This document shows, piece by piece, positions 1 through 8,303 of a stretch of 36,059 nucleotides of DNA (within the stretch, counting starts at the first letter, position 1; every line of letters starts with the position of its first letter). The DNA comes from Chara braunii. Its lineage: Eukaryota > Streptophyta > Charophyceae > Charales > Characeae. The stretch lies in NCBI GenBank assembly GCA_003427395.1, contig BFEA01000008.1, positions 6,535,410 to 6,571,468 of the forward strand, given 5' to 3'. The notes below the pieces were generated by a model. It was not told the DNA's origin and ran no database searches. It saw only the letters and a program-made list of their open reading frames with translations. Position numbers and translations under genes: made by a program.

Positions 1-19
1 CACACACACACACACACAC
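1..19. repeat. (CA)n microsatellite at the window edge
   Basis: The window opens with an uninterrupted CA dinucleotide run followed by cgcgc. The other end is an (AG)n run, so the window may be bounded by simple repeats where an assembly stopped. Confidence 0.95.
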
Positions 20-1259
20 GCGCAATGGAATGCTTGTGTAGGCGGCATTCTCAACGACTGCTTTCTTTCATTTGCATGCTAAAGCAGGGCAATCAAAACG
101 ACAATCAATGTCTTAAAGATGCCAGTTACTTTTCCACTATCCTCAGTAATCCCATGACTTAAGCCTAACGAGGAAATGCAACCAAGCTTCATGAAATCCG
201 AACTGCTGAGTTCCTTGGATCACACAACTAAATTCCGAGAATGTTTTCTGCTAATGTTCATCCACTCCCTTATGATCAGTGAAGCGCTACAGTTACAGAA
301 AACAATTTGCACTGACACATGACCACTTGGCCACTAAGAATAACTCATGCCATACCCAAAAGCAGACACTTCCCGCATGCATTTGCCATACGGTTGAAGA
401 CAAAATGCTACAACATTGCCAGGCAACATCATAAAGTAGAAACCCCAACCCTGTGGGGTCACTTTCTCAACCTACCTGCTGCCAATTTCCAATCCATGAC
501 CTCAAAAGATGATACTAATGCACAAAGTATCACTACGAAAGGCCTAAAAAAAACAGAAAAGACAAAGAAAGGCCCTTTCCCAGATCGAAAGCACACCTTC
601 CCAGAGCACCTGTCGCACTTCTTGGAGTCGCTCCCATAGAGGTATTCTGCTTCCGGAAACTCCTTATCTAAGGCACTCCGCAGTGTGGCGCATGATTGCG
701 ACACAGGTACTGGGACATGGCAGAAAGCTCTTTTGTTGTTGTATCGACAATCACAACTCAGTCGCCACAGCACCTGGCATTCCCCACTCAGTAACTCCTT
801 CAAGCTGGGAAAGCGTTTTCCCTTGTCCGATTCTTGATGAATCTGAGGAGACCAGATGTTCGGCGCACAGCCAAGACCACAGCCAGGTCACCAACAATGA
901 GACACCATGGCGCAATACCAAAGCATAATACAGCATATCACGACCATATCCCTCGATAAACAGGATTAAGCACTGTGAGCGAAACATACTGACAACAAGT
1001 GCCCTAAAGGCAACTTCCAGCTGACACATACAACGGGAGAACCGCTAACAATTGTGCATTTCCGCGGCTTCTCAACCTACCAAAGCAGAGAGCTGCCAAG
1101 CCTGTCATGTCTGTTTGCACAAAATCAACAAACACGATCCCCAAATCCATCCATCTTCCATGTACGATTTAAATGAGTATAAGATCGCCACAATGGTGCG
1201 GTTAAGTGCCAGGTGTCTGTGTGTTGTTGATTTTCACGACAACAACCCCTATGAAACGG
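20..1259. other. No recognisable gene; unique-looking non-coding DNA
   Basis: I see no complete gene, RNA or repeat here. The only stretch with a coding flavour is about 597-700 on the minus strand, a peptide with a CxxC motif followed by a possible GT splice donor; it is treated as a weak finding, not as a gene. The rest has short random frames and average composition. Confidence 0.5.
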
Positions 1260-1293
1260 TTTCACCCAGTTGATCTTGTACTGCAGTCACAGA

Positions 1294-1478
1294 GATTCGA
1301 TCCCTAGACCTGTGCCCTAACCCTGTACATTGACCCTGTGTGCTGAGTGAGATTCGATCCCTAGACCTACCCTGTACCTGTACATAGACCCCNTGACCTG
1401 AGTAGGATTCGATCCCCAAACCTGTCCTACGACTTAGGTTAGTCTGTAGTTTGGTCAGTAGGACTTGATCCCTAGGTC
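1294..1478 (+). repeat. ~56-bp degenerate tandem repeat, four copies
   Basis: The core gattcgatccctagacc starts at 1294, 1351 and 1406, and a diverged version at 1462, giving a period of 55-57 bp. The text between cores is also alike (ccctgtacat, gaccc). Arrays of this kind upstream of a TATA box are common enhancer-like parts of LTR U3 regions; that role is an inference. Confidence 0.75.
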
Positions 1479-1772
1479 TGTAGATTAGCAGCTAGGTCTG
1501 TTACCAATAGGCCTAGAAAGCCTGTTCTAGAAGTCTCTACTGAGTCTGTCGAAAGTCTGTAGAGTCTGTAGGTTCCAGAAGTCCGTAGGGTTCTGTAGGG
1601 GGGGTCCAGCCAGCATGTACCTGGGTAAGGGCTGCACGTGGGGAAGGTTCTGGAGCATGCAGAGAGTTCCACACGTTTTGGACCAGAAGGCCAAACGTCT
1701 GGAAGCTTCCCTGGGCCACACGTTTTGGCCCAGGCCCACAGGTCTGGAGGCAGGGTCCGGGTACCTCCAAAG

Positions 1773-1780
1773 TATAAATA
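1773..1780 (+). promoter_or_regulatory. TATA box of the LTR-like insertion
   Basis: TATAAATA lies in the context caaagtataaataaacagg. About 25-30 bp downstream is attcattcattcgcc, a plausible start region. Two near copies of cacacgttttgg (about 1671 and 1718) lie just upstream. The motif is seen; promoter activity is inferred. Confidence 0.5.
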
Positions 1781-2252
1781 AACAGGCAGCGTCCAGCCAT
1801 TCATTCATTCGCCTGTGAGCCATGCGGAAGAGCTGCCTTGGTGTCTTGCAGGTGCCTGGAGACGAAGTGGGCAGTGAAGAAGACANCGGCCATAGCTGGC
1901 CAGTGGGGTAGATGCCGGCGGCCATAGCCAGCAGGAGGAAGACGACNACGGCCATAGCCGCCCAGCTGTTGGTGAAGACAAGTGTTCAGAGTGTGTGAGG
2001 CTGTGCTGAGTGGGGACATTCAGGGTGATCCTCGTACGTGCACGCATGAGACAGTGAGGGAGAGAGTGAGGCTGGTGGTAGAGACCGTGTTCGGCGGCCA
2101 TAGCCGCAAGTTGTGCAGCTGTTAAGATTGAGTTTAAGACAAGTTCATTGTTGTTTTTTTGAGTTGAAAGAGTTCAGTCTTGCCATCGGTTCTCAAGTGT
2201 GCATGTTGTGAGCAAGTCCAGAGTTGAGTCTGATTGCACCTATTTCACCCAG

Positions 2253-3146
2253 ATGAGTATATCCAAAATCCATGCAGCTTTACCTCTGTTGCAGACAATG
2301 AAGCATACCTGAGATTACCCATTCCAACAATGAAACAGTTTGCCTATGTAGCAAGCAGCATGGAGCAGAACAGTGTGTGTGAGTGTCTTTTCCTCAATGA
2401 TTGTCAAAATAACCACCGTTCCGGAAAAAAATAAAAAGAATGAAGGTCACTAATATCCTGTTTAGTCTACCAGCTGCATAACCCCAAAAACAGTGTCTCC
2501 ATGTCTCTGGTTGAGTCAGGCGCCCACTCATCCATCCCCTTAACACGTATTTGCAGCCCAGAACAACTCACCCCCACACAGCTGAACTCCGCAAGAAAGG
2601 TGTATTGACAGACAACAGCATGAATCCACCACTCGCCTGGGGCTGTAGACAGATCACGCGACACCAAGAGCACTATGGGCCAGACCACCACACCCCTTCT
2701 CCATCTGATGTCCCAGCTATGGGTACAGCCTGTGGGGGTCCCTGCCACACTATGGAAACTGCAAGCGTCTACCAATGACACACCACAGGTGACGCTAGGA
2801 CACATTGACATGTGACACCTACCGTCTTCCCCCGAACACAACGCAGCCTGAAAACAAATGTATACAAGCTACCTTCCCAGTCCGGTGCAGCCAAAATGCG
2901 GGTGTGTGGCGATCAGGGGAAGACGTAGAATCCAGATCCTTTCTGAATCTGTGACCCCTCGGGTGACAGCAGCAGCACTTTCAGCTTACTCCTTCCTTGT
3001 ACACTCAAAGAGTGGGTACAGCCTGTGGGAATCACACACGCGGTACAAAAACTCCGTCGGTTCACAAAGGTTTCACTGCTGCAGAGTGTGTTATAGATTT
3101 TCCCCACAACAGCCCCAATTCCACCCAGATGATGGATCAGAATCAA
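2253..3146. other. Non-coding stretch between two LTR elements
   Basis: No gene recognised. A short phrase, gggtacagcctgtggg, occurs twice (about 2720 and 3013), hinting at a small diverged duplication. The last 9 bp before the left LTR (agcgccaga, 3147-3155) are also found next to the right LTR, so either the LTR is 9 bp longer than called or this end is leader sequence of another element copy. Confidence 0.45.
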
Positions 3147-3155
3147 AGCGCCAGA

Positions 3156-3417
3156 TGTCACCGAGATAGAATCCAGTAGGTCCCCGATATGGTAGTCCAA
3201 AATGTCATCGAACAAGATCAAAATGTCGTGGACAATAAGTCACCAATGTCGGAGGTACAGAGTCCTAATGTAACCGGTGTCCAATCTGTGATGCCGCNGA
3301 GTATCAACCNCAACAATCTCCAAGTCTCGAATCCGGTAAGTATCACAGCCTCTTACCACCAAAGTCCAACAATGATCTCTGTCCAACTCGTGTCAAGTCT
3401 CCAGTCTGAAGAAGAAG

Positions 3418-3448
<31 letters not shown>

Positions 3449-4079
3449 CTGAAGAAGAAGAGGATGGAGATGAGGAGGAGATAGCAGAGGAGGAGGGAGA
3501 GATGGCGAGGTAGGGAGGAGGAGTGTCCTCGTTACGCTGTCCTGATCCAAAACCCTACCTGCAAGGTGCAAGGTGGTGCCTTGAGGTCTTCTGCAGTCGA
3601 AGTCCGCGGAAGCTATGGCGCCACAGGTAAGTACCAGGTAAGCCTCTCGCTGCTCTCTATCCCATACTGCAGTCTAGCACTAACCTCGTGCTACTGCAGT
3701 AGCGCTGCGCCCTAAACAGAATAGCGCAGCGTTCTCTCCAAGGACTGCTGCTCCAGAATGTCGAACAGGCGGCCTCCCGGTACATAAGCACCAGTGTGGA
3801 AAGGCCGGCCTCTATGCTGCGAGGCCGAGCCGTGATCTGAATCGTCAAAAGTGACGATTCAGATCAGACCGGCGGGCGGCAGCCTCAAGAGCGCCGCCAG
3901 CCCAACAGTAACGTCGTTTGGGCCTGCTTGTCTGGTCTGGTCCTAAAATGTGGCCTAAAGGCCAACTGGTGGGCCTGTAAATAGCGCTACCGGTTTAAAG
4001 GTCCGGCCTTGGGCCTGGACCAGCCTCCGAACCCCTATCTGTCGGGCCTAACCGGGCCCGTGTGACACAGTGTGTAACA
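3156..4079 (-). repeat. 3' LTR of the chromovirus
   Basis: In element orientation it begins TGTTACACACTG and ends CGGTGACA, a TG...CA LTR. It aligns over its length with 11323-12224, with about 28 substitutions, a longer GAA run here and a 10-bp block that the other copy lacks. It holds a GAA trinucleotide run (from 3408), a ~22-bp degenerate repeat of tccaaaatgtc (3196, 3218, 3240, 3263), two ambiguous bases (3298, 3310), and a hairpin at 3834-3865. Being at the low-coordinate end, next to the polypurine tract, it is the 3' LTR. Confidence 0.93.
3834..3865. repeat. 14-bp perfect hairpin inside the 3' LTR
   Basis: The stem gatctgaatcgtca (3834-3847) and its exact complement (3852-3865) flank a 4-nt loop aaag. 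The 5' LTR has lost 10 bp of one arm, so the hairpin survives only in this copy. Confidence 0.9.
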
Positions 4080-4096
4080 CACTCCCCCCCTTAAAA
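4080..4096 (-). promoter_or_regulatory. Polypurine tract
   Basis: On the minus strand the sequence directly before the 3' LTR is cttttaagggggggagtg, a purine run ending at the LTR boundary. In LTR retrotransposons this RNase H-resistant tract primes plus-strand synthesis. Its position fixes the orientation of the element. Confidence 0.85.
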
Positions 4097-4103
4097 GACC
4101 GAG

Positions 4104-5498
4104 CTATCTGCGAGGGCGAAGTTGTCTGTCCGATACCAGGTTGGGTAGGGTGGGACGAGCTTTGTCCTTGGCAAGTCTTCGGTTCTCGTAGTCGGAGAAG
4201 ATGAAAGGTGCAGATGCCTGTAAGTCTGCGCGGGAGATCCAACGGGTGTCATCTGGGTCACATTGCTTGAAAGTGACTTGGTATTGCGTTGGCTTGTTGC
4301 CAAACTTGCGGTGCCTGATGACACGGTCAACTTCCTGATGGTCGTCCATAGAGGGCGGATCCTGTGATCGTCTGCCCGGGAACTCGTCTGCGGATGGTGG
4401 CGTGTAGATGGCCAGCTTCGACGCATGAAAGACCGGATGCACACGGAGGTGCGGTGGAATGGCAATCACAAAGGAAGGACATGCAGGGTCGTCGCCTGCT
4501 GCAGAAGTTATTGTCCATGGTCCAAACCATTTCGGGAGGAGTTTGCGCGAGACGTCCTGCTCGAGCGCGAATTCCTCAGCGAGGACCCAAACAAGGTCTC
4601 CCTCGCAGAAAGGACATGGGAGTCGACATCGGTTGGCTTGCTGCATGCGGATTTGAGCCTTTTGCATGTTTGCGCGGGCTTTGATCAGCAAGTCCCGGTA
4701 CCTCCGGACGGAAGCGGGAGAGCAAGCGACGTCTATGTCGGCGGCCCGTGGTAGAAGAAGATCGGCAAAGACTCGATCTTTCTCTCCACTGTGATGCAAC
4801 TCGAATGGAGTGATGCAGATCGCCGGGTGCACCGAAGTGTTATAGGCGAACTCAATGTCGGGAAGCCGGTCAACCCAATCTTTCTGGTCGGGACGGATGA
4901 GTGTACGTAACATCATTTGAGCGGTTTGATGCGCTCGTTCTGACTGTCCATCCGTCTGCGGGTGCCGTGCGGAACTCAGCTTCATAGTCGAACCGGACTC
5001 TGTCATGAGGGAAGTCCAAAATGCAGACATGAAGCGAGTGTCTCTGTCGCTCACAATATCTTTCGGAACACCATGGGCGGTAATCCAGCCGGTGTGCAAG
5101 AGTCGAGCGAGCTCGGGGGCCGTAGCACGATACTTGCATGGAAAAAAACGAGCGTACTTGCTCAAATGGTCAACAACCGTGAGAATGTCGTCCTGGCCGA
5201 GGCGATCGCGGGGGAACGGGCTTGTAACATCCATAGCGATGGAGAGGCGAGGTGCCCGAGGAATCGACATCGATTTCAGTTTGCCATAAGGGACCGTAGA
5301 TCGACCTTTGTTACGATGGCAAACTGCGCATGACTCAATGTACCTCGTGACGTCGTGAAGAACGTCGGGCCAGTGAAAACGCTGGCGGAGGCGAGCCAAT
5401 GTGCGGTTCACGCCAAGATGTGCCGAAAGTCGTGCGTCGTGGAATTCGCCGAGAAGACGAGTCTGTAAGATGCGATCTTGGGGCACCACTAACAAGTC
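4104..5498 (-). CDS. Integrase with chromodomain (pol C-terminal part)
   Basis: Open frame of 463 residues ending at 4104. Counting from its first Met: zinc-binding HHCC residues H19, H26, C56, C59; catalytic triad D89, D150, E186 with 35 residues between the last two, the classic D,D(35)E spacing; a GPY/F-like module around LPKWFGPW (320-327); and a chromodomain at about 385-430 (EVDRVIRHRKFG to RWISRADL). It would insert the cDNA, the chromodomain steering it to modified histones. It is not a separate gene: upstream codons continue in frame to 5498 and match the end of the RT frame, so the Met at 5495 is internal to an ancestral pol. The catalytic residues look intact, unlike those of RT. 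Confidence 0.92.
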   Translation of the reverse strand, partial: DLLVVPQDRILQTRLLGEFHDARLSAHLGVNRTLARLRQRFHWPDVLHDVTRYIESCAVCHRNKGRSTVPYGKLKSMSIPRAPRLSIAMDVTSPFPRDRLGQDDILTVVDHLSKYARFFPCKYRATAPELARLLHTGWITAHGVPKDIVSDRDTRFMSAFWTSLMTESGSTMKLSSARHPQTDGQSERAHQTAQMMLRTLIRPDQKDWVDRLPDIEFAYNTSVHPAICITPFELHHSGEKDRVFADLLLPRAADIDVACSPASVRRYRDLLIKARANMQKAQIRMQQANRCRLPCPFCEGDLVWVLAEEFALEQDVSRKLLPKWFGPWTITSAAGDDPACPSFVIAIPPHLRVHPVFHASKLAIYTPPSADEFPGRRSQDPPSMDDHQEVDRVIRHRKFGNKPTQYQVTFKQCDPDDTRWISRADLQASAPFIFSDYENRRLAKDKARPTLPNLVSDRQLRPRR

Positions 5499-7459
5499 CT
5501 TCCCTCTCTCGTGTGAAGGAGTAGGAAACCGTCGGAGATACGATAATGACCAGCCGGCGATTGATCCGATGATAGGTCCTCATAGAGCGTAGAATACGTC
5601 GGATCGGACTTGTAACCGTTGACGAAATGTTGTTGCAGATCGTCGTCGAGGTTGAACGTCGTGGTCACAAGGGCACAAAGATCGGGCCGTCGTGAGAGGG
5701 CGTCCGTTGCTCGATTGGCGGGACCGGGAATGTGGCACGGCTCAAAGTCGAACTGGTCGATATAATACATCCATCGACTGATCGTGCTAGTGACCGTGTC
5801 CTGCGTTTTGTAGAAGGTCAAAGAATTGTTGTCTGTGTTCCATCTAAAACGCCGACGACCGAGAAGAAAGTGGCGCCACCGTATGAGAACGGTGATGAAC
5901 GCGAGTAGCTCTTTCTTCCTAGCGTCGTCGAGAGTGTTGATGGGAGGCACTTTTTGGGAGAAGTACTCGACTGGGTGCCAACCATCCGTGTGGCATTGTT
6001 CCAATACCGCACCAATACCGTACCCGGAAGCATCCGTAGTCACGGGTAGGGTGGGATCATAGATACGAAGGGCCGGTGCGTCTTGCATCGCCGCCTTCAA
6101 CGTATTGAACGCACCACGAGCTGCGTCGTTGAACTCGAATGGTACCTTCGGGGACTGAAGTCTCGACAAAGGAGCTGCCACTTTGGAGTAAGACTCGACG
6201 AAGCGCTGATGATATCCAGCCAAACCCATGAAAGAGCGTACGTCCGTCGTGCAACGGGGTTCCGGCCAATCCACGATGGCTTGGATCTTGTCCGCTAAGG
6301 GACGAATGCCTTTCCGCGTCACATAATGGCCCAAGTACTCTAGCTCTTGCTTGGCGAATTCGCACTTGTCGCGATTTGCTTTGTACTTGGCTGCTCGCAA
6401 ACGATCCAACACCACACAAAGGTGTACGAGGTGCTCGTCAAGCGTCCTACTATAGACCAAGATATCATTGAGGTAGATGAGGATGGAACGATCGAGCAAG
6501 TCTCGGAACTCCGTTGTCATGGCTGCTTGGAAAGTTGTCGGGGCATTGGTGAGTCCAAATGGCATCACGACCCACTCAAAATGCCCATACCGCGTTTTGA
6601 AGGCGGTCTTGTACCGATCTTGAGGCTGGATTTCAATCTGGTGGTAACCCGACTTCAAGTCCAACTTCGAGAAGTACGTCGCGCCGCCCAACCGCTCGAG
6701 GAGGTCATCAATCCGAGGGAGAGGGCCGGCGTTCTTAACGGTTTGTGCGTTAAGTTTTCGATAGTCAATGCACAACCGTAGGTCCTTGTTCTTCTTTCGG
6801 AAGAAGAGAACTGGCGCACCGTATGGCGAACAACTAGGGTGAATCCAGCCCTTGTCGAGAAGGTCATCAAGTTGTGCGCGAAGCACCTCGAGTTCCTCTT
6901 CGCTCATGCCGTAAATGCATCCACGCGGAGGGACGGCACCAGCCTCGAGAGTGATCCCGTGACGTATGGGCCGATCCAGAACCGTTCCGGTGGGAGCCTC
7001 GAAAACGTCTCCATATTCGTCTAAGAGGTGGGTAATACGTGGGTCCGGCAGCGATGTTGCTGGTCCGTCCGGCGAGGGGAGGGCATGTAAGAAAACAAGG
7101 TCCATCTCCTCGACGTCATTTCGAGCTATGGCGTCGCGAATCCGCACAACGGAAACCACGTGACAAGCAATCGACGTATGAGGGGTCACGACCATACATG
7201 GGACTAACACTCCGTTCCGATCACGGACGTGAACGGTTCGATCATGAAAGTTCACCGGATGATCGGCGCTACGCAACCAAGACATGCCTAGAATCATGTC
7301 AAACTTGGCGTCGAGGATGTCGAAAGACACCGGCTCGCACGCAAGTGGCGCAAAGTATATCGGGACGCCGTCAATGCACGGGTCGATCGACTTTTGCGTG
7401 TGGTCGTCCGCGAGTGTAACTTGCGTAGGTTGCGTCTTCCTTTGAACGCGCGGGCCATA
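5489..7459 (-). pseudogene. Protease C-terminus, reverse transcriptase and RNase H (disrupted pol)
   Basis: Homology to pol starts near 7456, although the frame opens at a Met at 7495. In the 668-residue frame: second protease motif DMILGMSWL (~70); RT with GYHQIEIQPQDRYKTAF and MPFGLTNAPTTFQ; the catalytic box at residues 341-344 reads YLND instead of YxDD (AAT codon at 6467-6469); RNase H starts at TDASGYGIG (D488) and has TDNNSL where TDH is usual. The frame ends at a stop (5489-5491) inside a G/A-rich stretch where the integrase frame takes over; one missing G in the run explains the shift. The Asp-to-Asn change lies in a CpA that would be CpG in the ancestor, fitting methyl-C deamination. 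RT is therefore predicted inactive. Confidence 0.9.
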
Positions 7460-8025
7460 AAGGCTTGGCTCATGAAATTGCGAGATGCTCCGCAATCAAT
7501 CAAGGCACTGAAAGTTGCCTTTCCGATTTGAATGCGGATATAGAGCAAAGGCGCGTCGGTCTCGGCGTACCTTTGGGTGGCTTACTCCAGGTCAATCTTC
7601 GCAAGGTAGGAGCGGAGATCGACAACCGCTACTCCGCCGTCCGTCAACGGAGCTGGTATTGCGGCGTGCAAATAGGAGCGTAGATTTGCCATCAAGGCGT
7701 TACAATGCGGCCTTGGCAAGGTTCCGGTTGAGGGTAGAGGCATCCAAGCGAAGTCCTCTCTCGTGAGCGGGTCCGCCTTGTTGGCAAATCTTCGCTCCTA
7801 TTTGCACACTGCAATACCAGCTCCGTTGACGGACGACGGAGTAGCGGTTGTCGATCTCCGCTCCTATCTTGCGAAGATTGACCGCGAGTAAGCCACCCAA
7901 AGGTACGAAGAGACCGACGCGCCTTTGCTCTATATCCGCATTCAAATCGGAAAGGCAACTTGCAGTGCCTTGATTGATTGCGGAGCATATCGCAATTTCA
8001 TGAGCCAAGCCTTTATGGCCCGCGC
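7448..8025. repeat. 243-bp inverted duplication of the protease region
   Basis: Arms 7448-7690 and 7783-8025 are reverse complements without net gaps, with 11 mismatches by eye (~95.5% identity), around a 92-bp spacer. A few more bases pair beyond the arms (7693-7699 with 7774-7780). Each arm encodes the same protease segment on opposite strands. Both carry the same in-frame TAA (7582-7584 and 7889-7891), so that stop predates the duplication. The structure could extrude as a cruciform or give long hairpin RNA. Confidence 0.95.
7449..7581 (-). pseudogene. Aspartic protease, active-site segment (left arm copy)
   Basis: Frame with LLYIRIQIGKATFSALIDCG, where ALIDCGASRNF corresponds to the D-S/T-G active-site loop of retropepsins with Cys at the second position, then MARA. 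After MARA the pol frame resumes one base out (GPRVQRKTQ). The right-arm copy keeps GLG after MARA; a 16-bp deletion between two ggcccgcgc copies would explain the shift. The upstream TAA (7582-7584) blocks a gag-pol fusion. Confidence 0.8.
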
Positions 8026-8040
8026 AGGCCTTGGCTCCTC
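7785..8040 (+). pseudogene. Inverted protease segment (right arm copy)
   Basis: Plus-strand copy of the protease active-site region: ALIDCGAYRNFMSQAFMARAG, preceded by the shared TAA stop (7889-7891). It lies opposite to the rest of the element and directly adjoins minus-strand gag-linker sequence at about 8030. It cannot be translated from the element's own transcript and is a rearrangement product. Confidence 0.85.
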
Positions 8041-8303
8041 AAGTCCTGACCACGCCGTCGAGTCCTCGGAAATCAGTGGCGAACTGACAGGTTCACTTGC
8101 CGACGGTGTACAGGCTGCGCATACGCTATCTAAGTGCGCGTGGCTAGGCTGGTCTAATGGTGGTACCAGTTGGGCGGCATAATCCTCGTACGTAGCACGA
8201 GAATCAGTGACTAACGCATGCTCCCCGGTAGTGATATCGGTCGCTAGCAAGGCAACCGGTTCCGGCGGAGTGAGGAGAGGCGTCGCCCCTCTCCTTGCGT
8301 AAC
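8030..8303 (-). pseudogene. gag-pol linker, degenerate
   Basis: Minus-strand peptide with LLATDITTGEHALVTDSR then ATYEDYAAQLVPPLDQPSH runs on from the nucleocapsid region. It is out of frame with the zinc-knuckle frame, whose stop is at 8304-8306. No domain recognised. It ends abruptly where the inverted protease arm begins. Confidence 0.6.

Larger units (their letters stand above)
1270..2242 (+). mobile_element. LTR-like insertion (probable solo LTR or non-autonomous LTR element)
   Basis: The segment lies between two copies of tttcacccag (1260-1269 and 2243-2252), which could be a target duplication although 10 bp is long for an LTR element. It holds four ~56-bp tandem repeats near its start, a TATA box in the middle (1773-1780), and no coding frame. 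An array, then a core promoter, then a downstream transcribed part is the U3-R-U5 layout of an LTR. TG at 1271 and CA at 2237-2238 could be the LTR ends, but no 5-bp duplication fits those ends. Three of the nine ambiguous bases of the window (1393, 1886, 1947) fall here, as expected for a high-copy repeat. The motif GGCCATAGC occurs four times between 1887 and 2106. The exact element type is uncertain. Confidence 0.5.

Noticed and set aside
1294-1478. CRISPR-like repeat-spacer array
   Set aside because: Only four imperfect copies, the spacers are themselves related, the setting is eukaryotic, and no cas-like gene is present.
3189-3452. Plus-strand frame shared by both LTRs (QNVIEQDQNVV...)
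   Set aside because: It is antisense to the element, made by the 22-bp repeat and GAA run; conservation only reflects LTR identity.
4364-7419. Several plus-strand frames of 100-145 codons across pol
   Set aside because: Shadows of the minus-strand integrase and RT frames.
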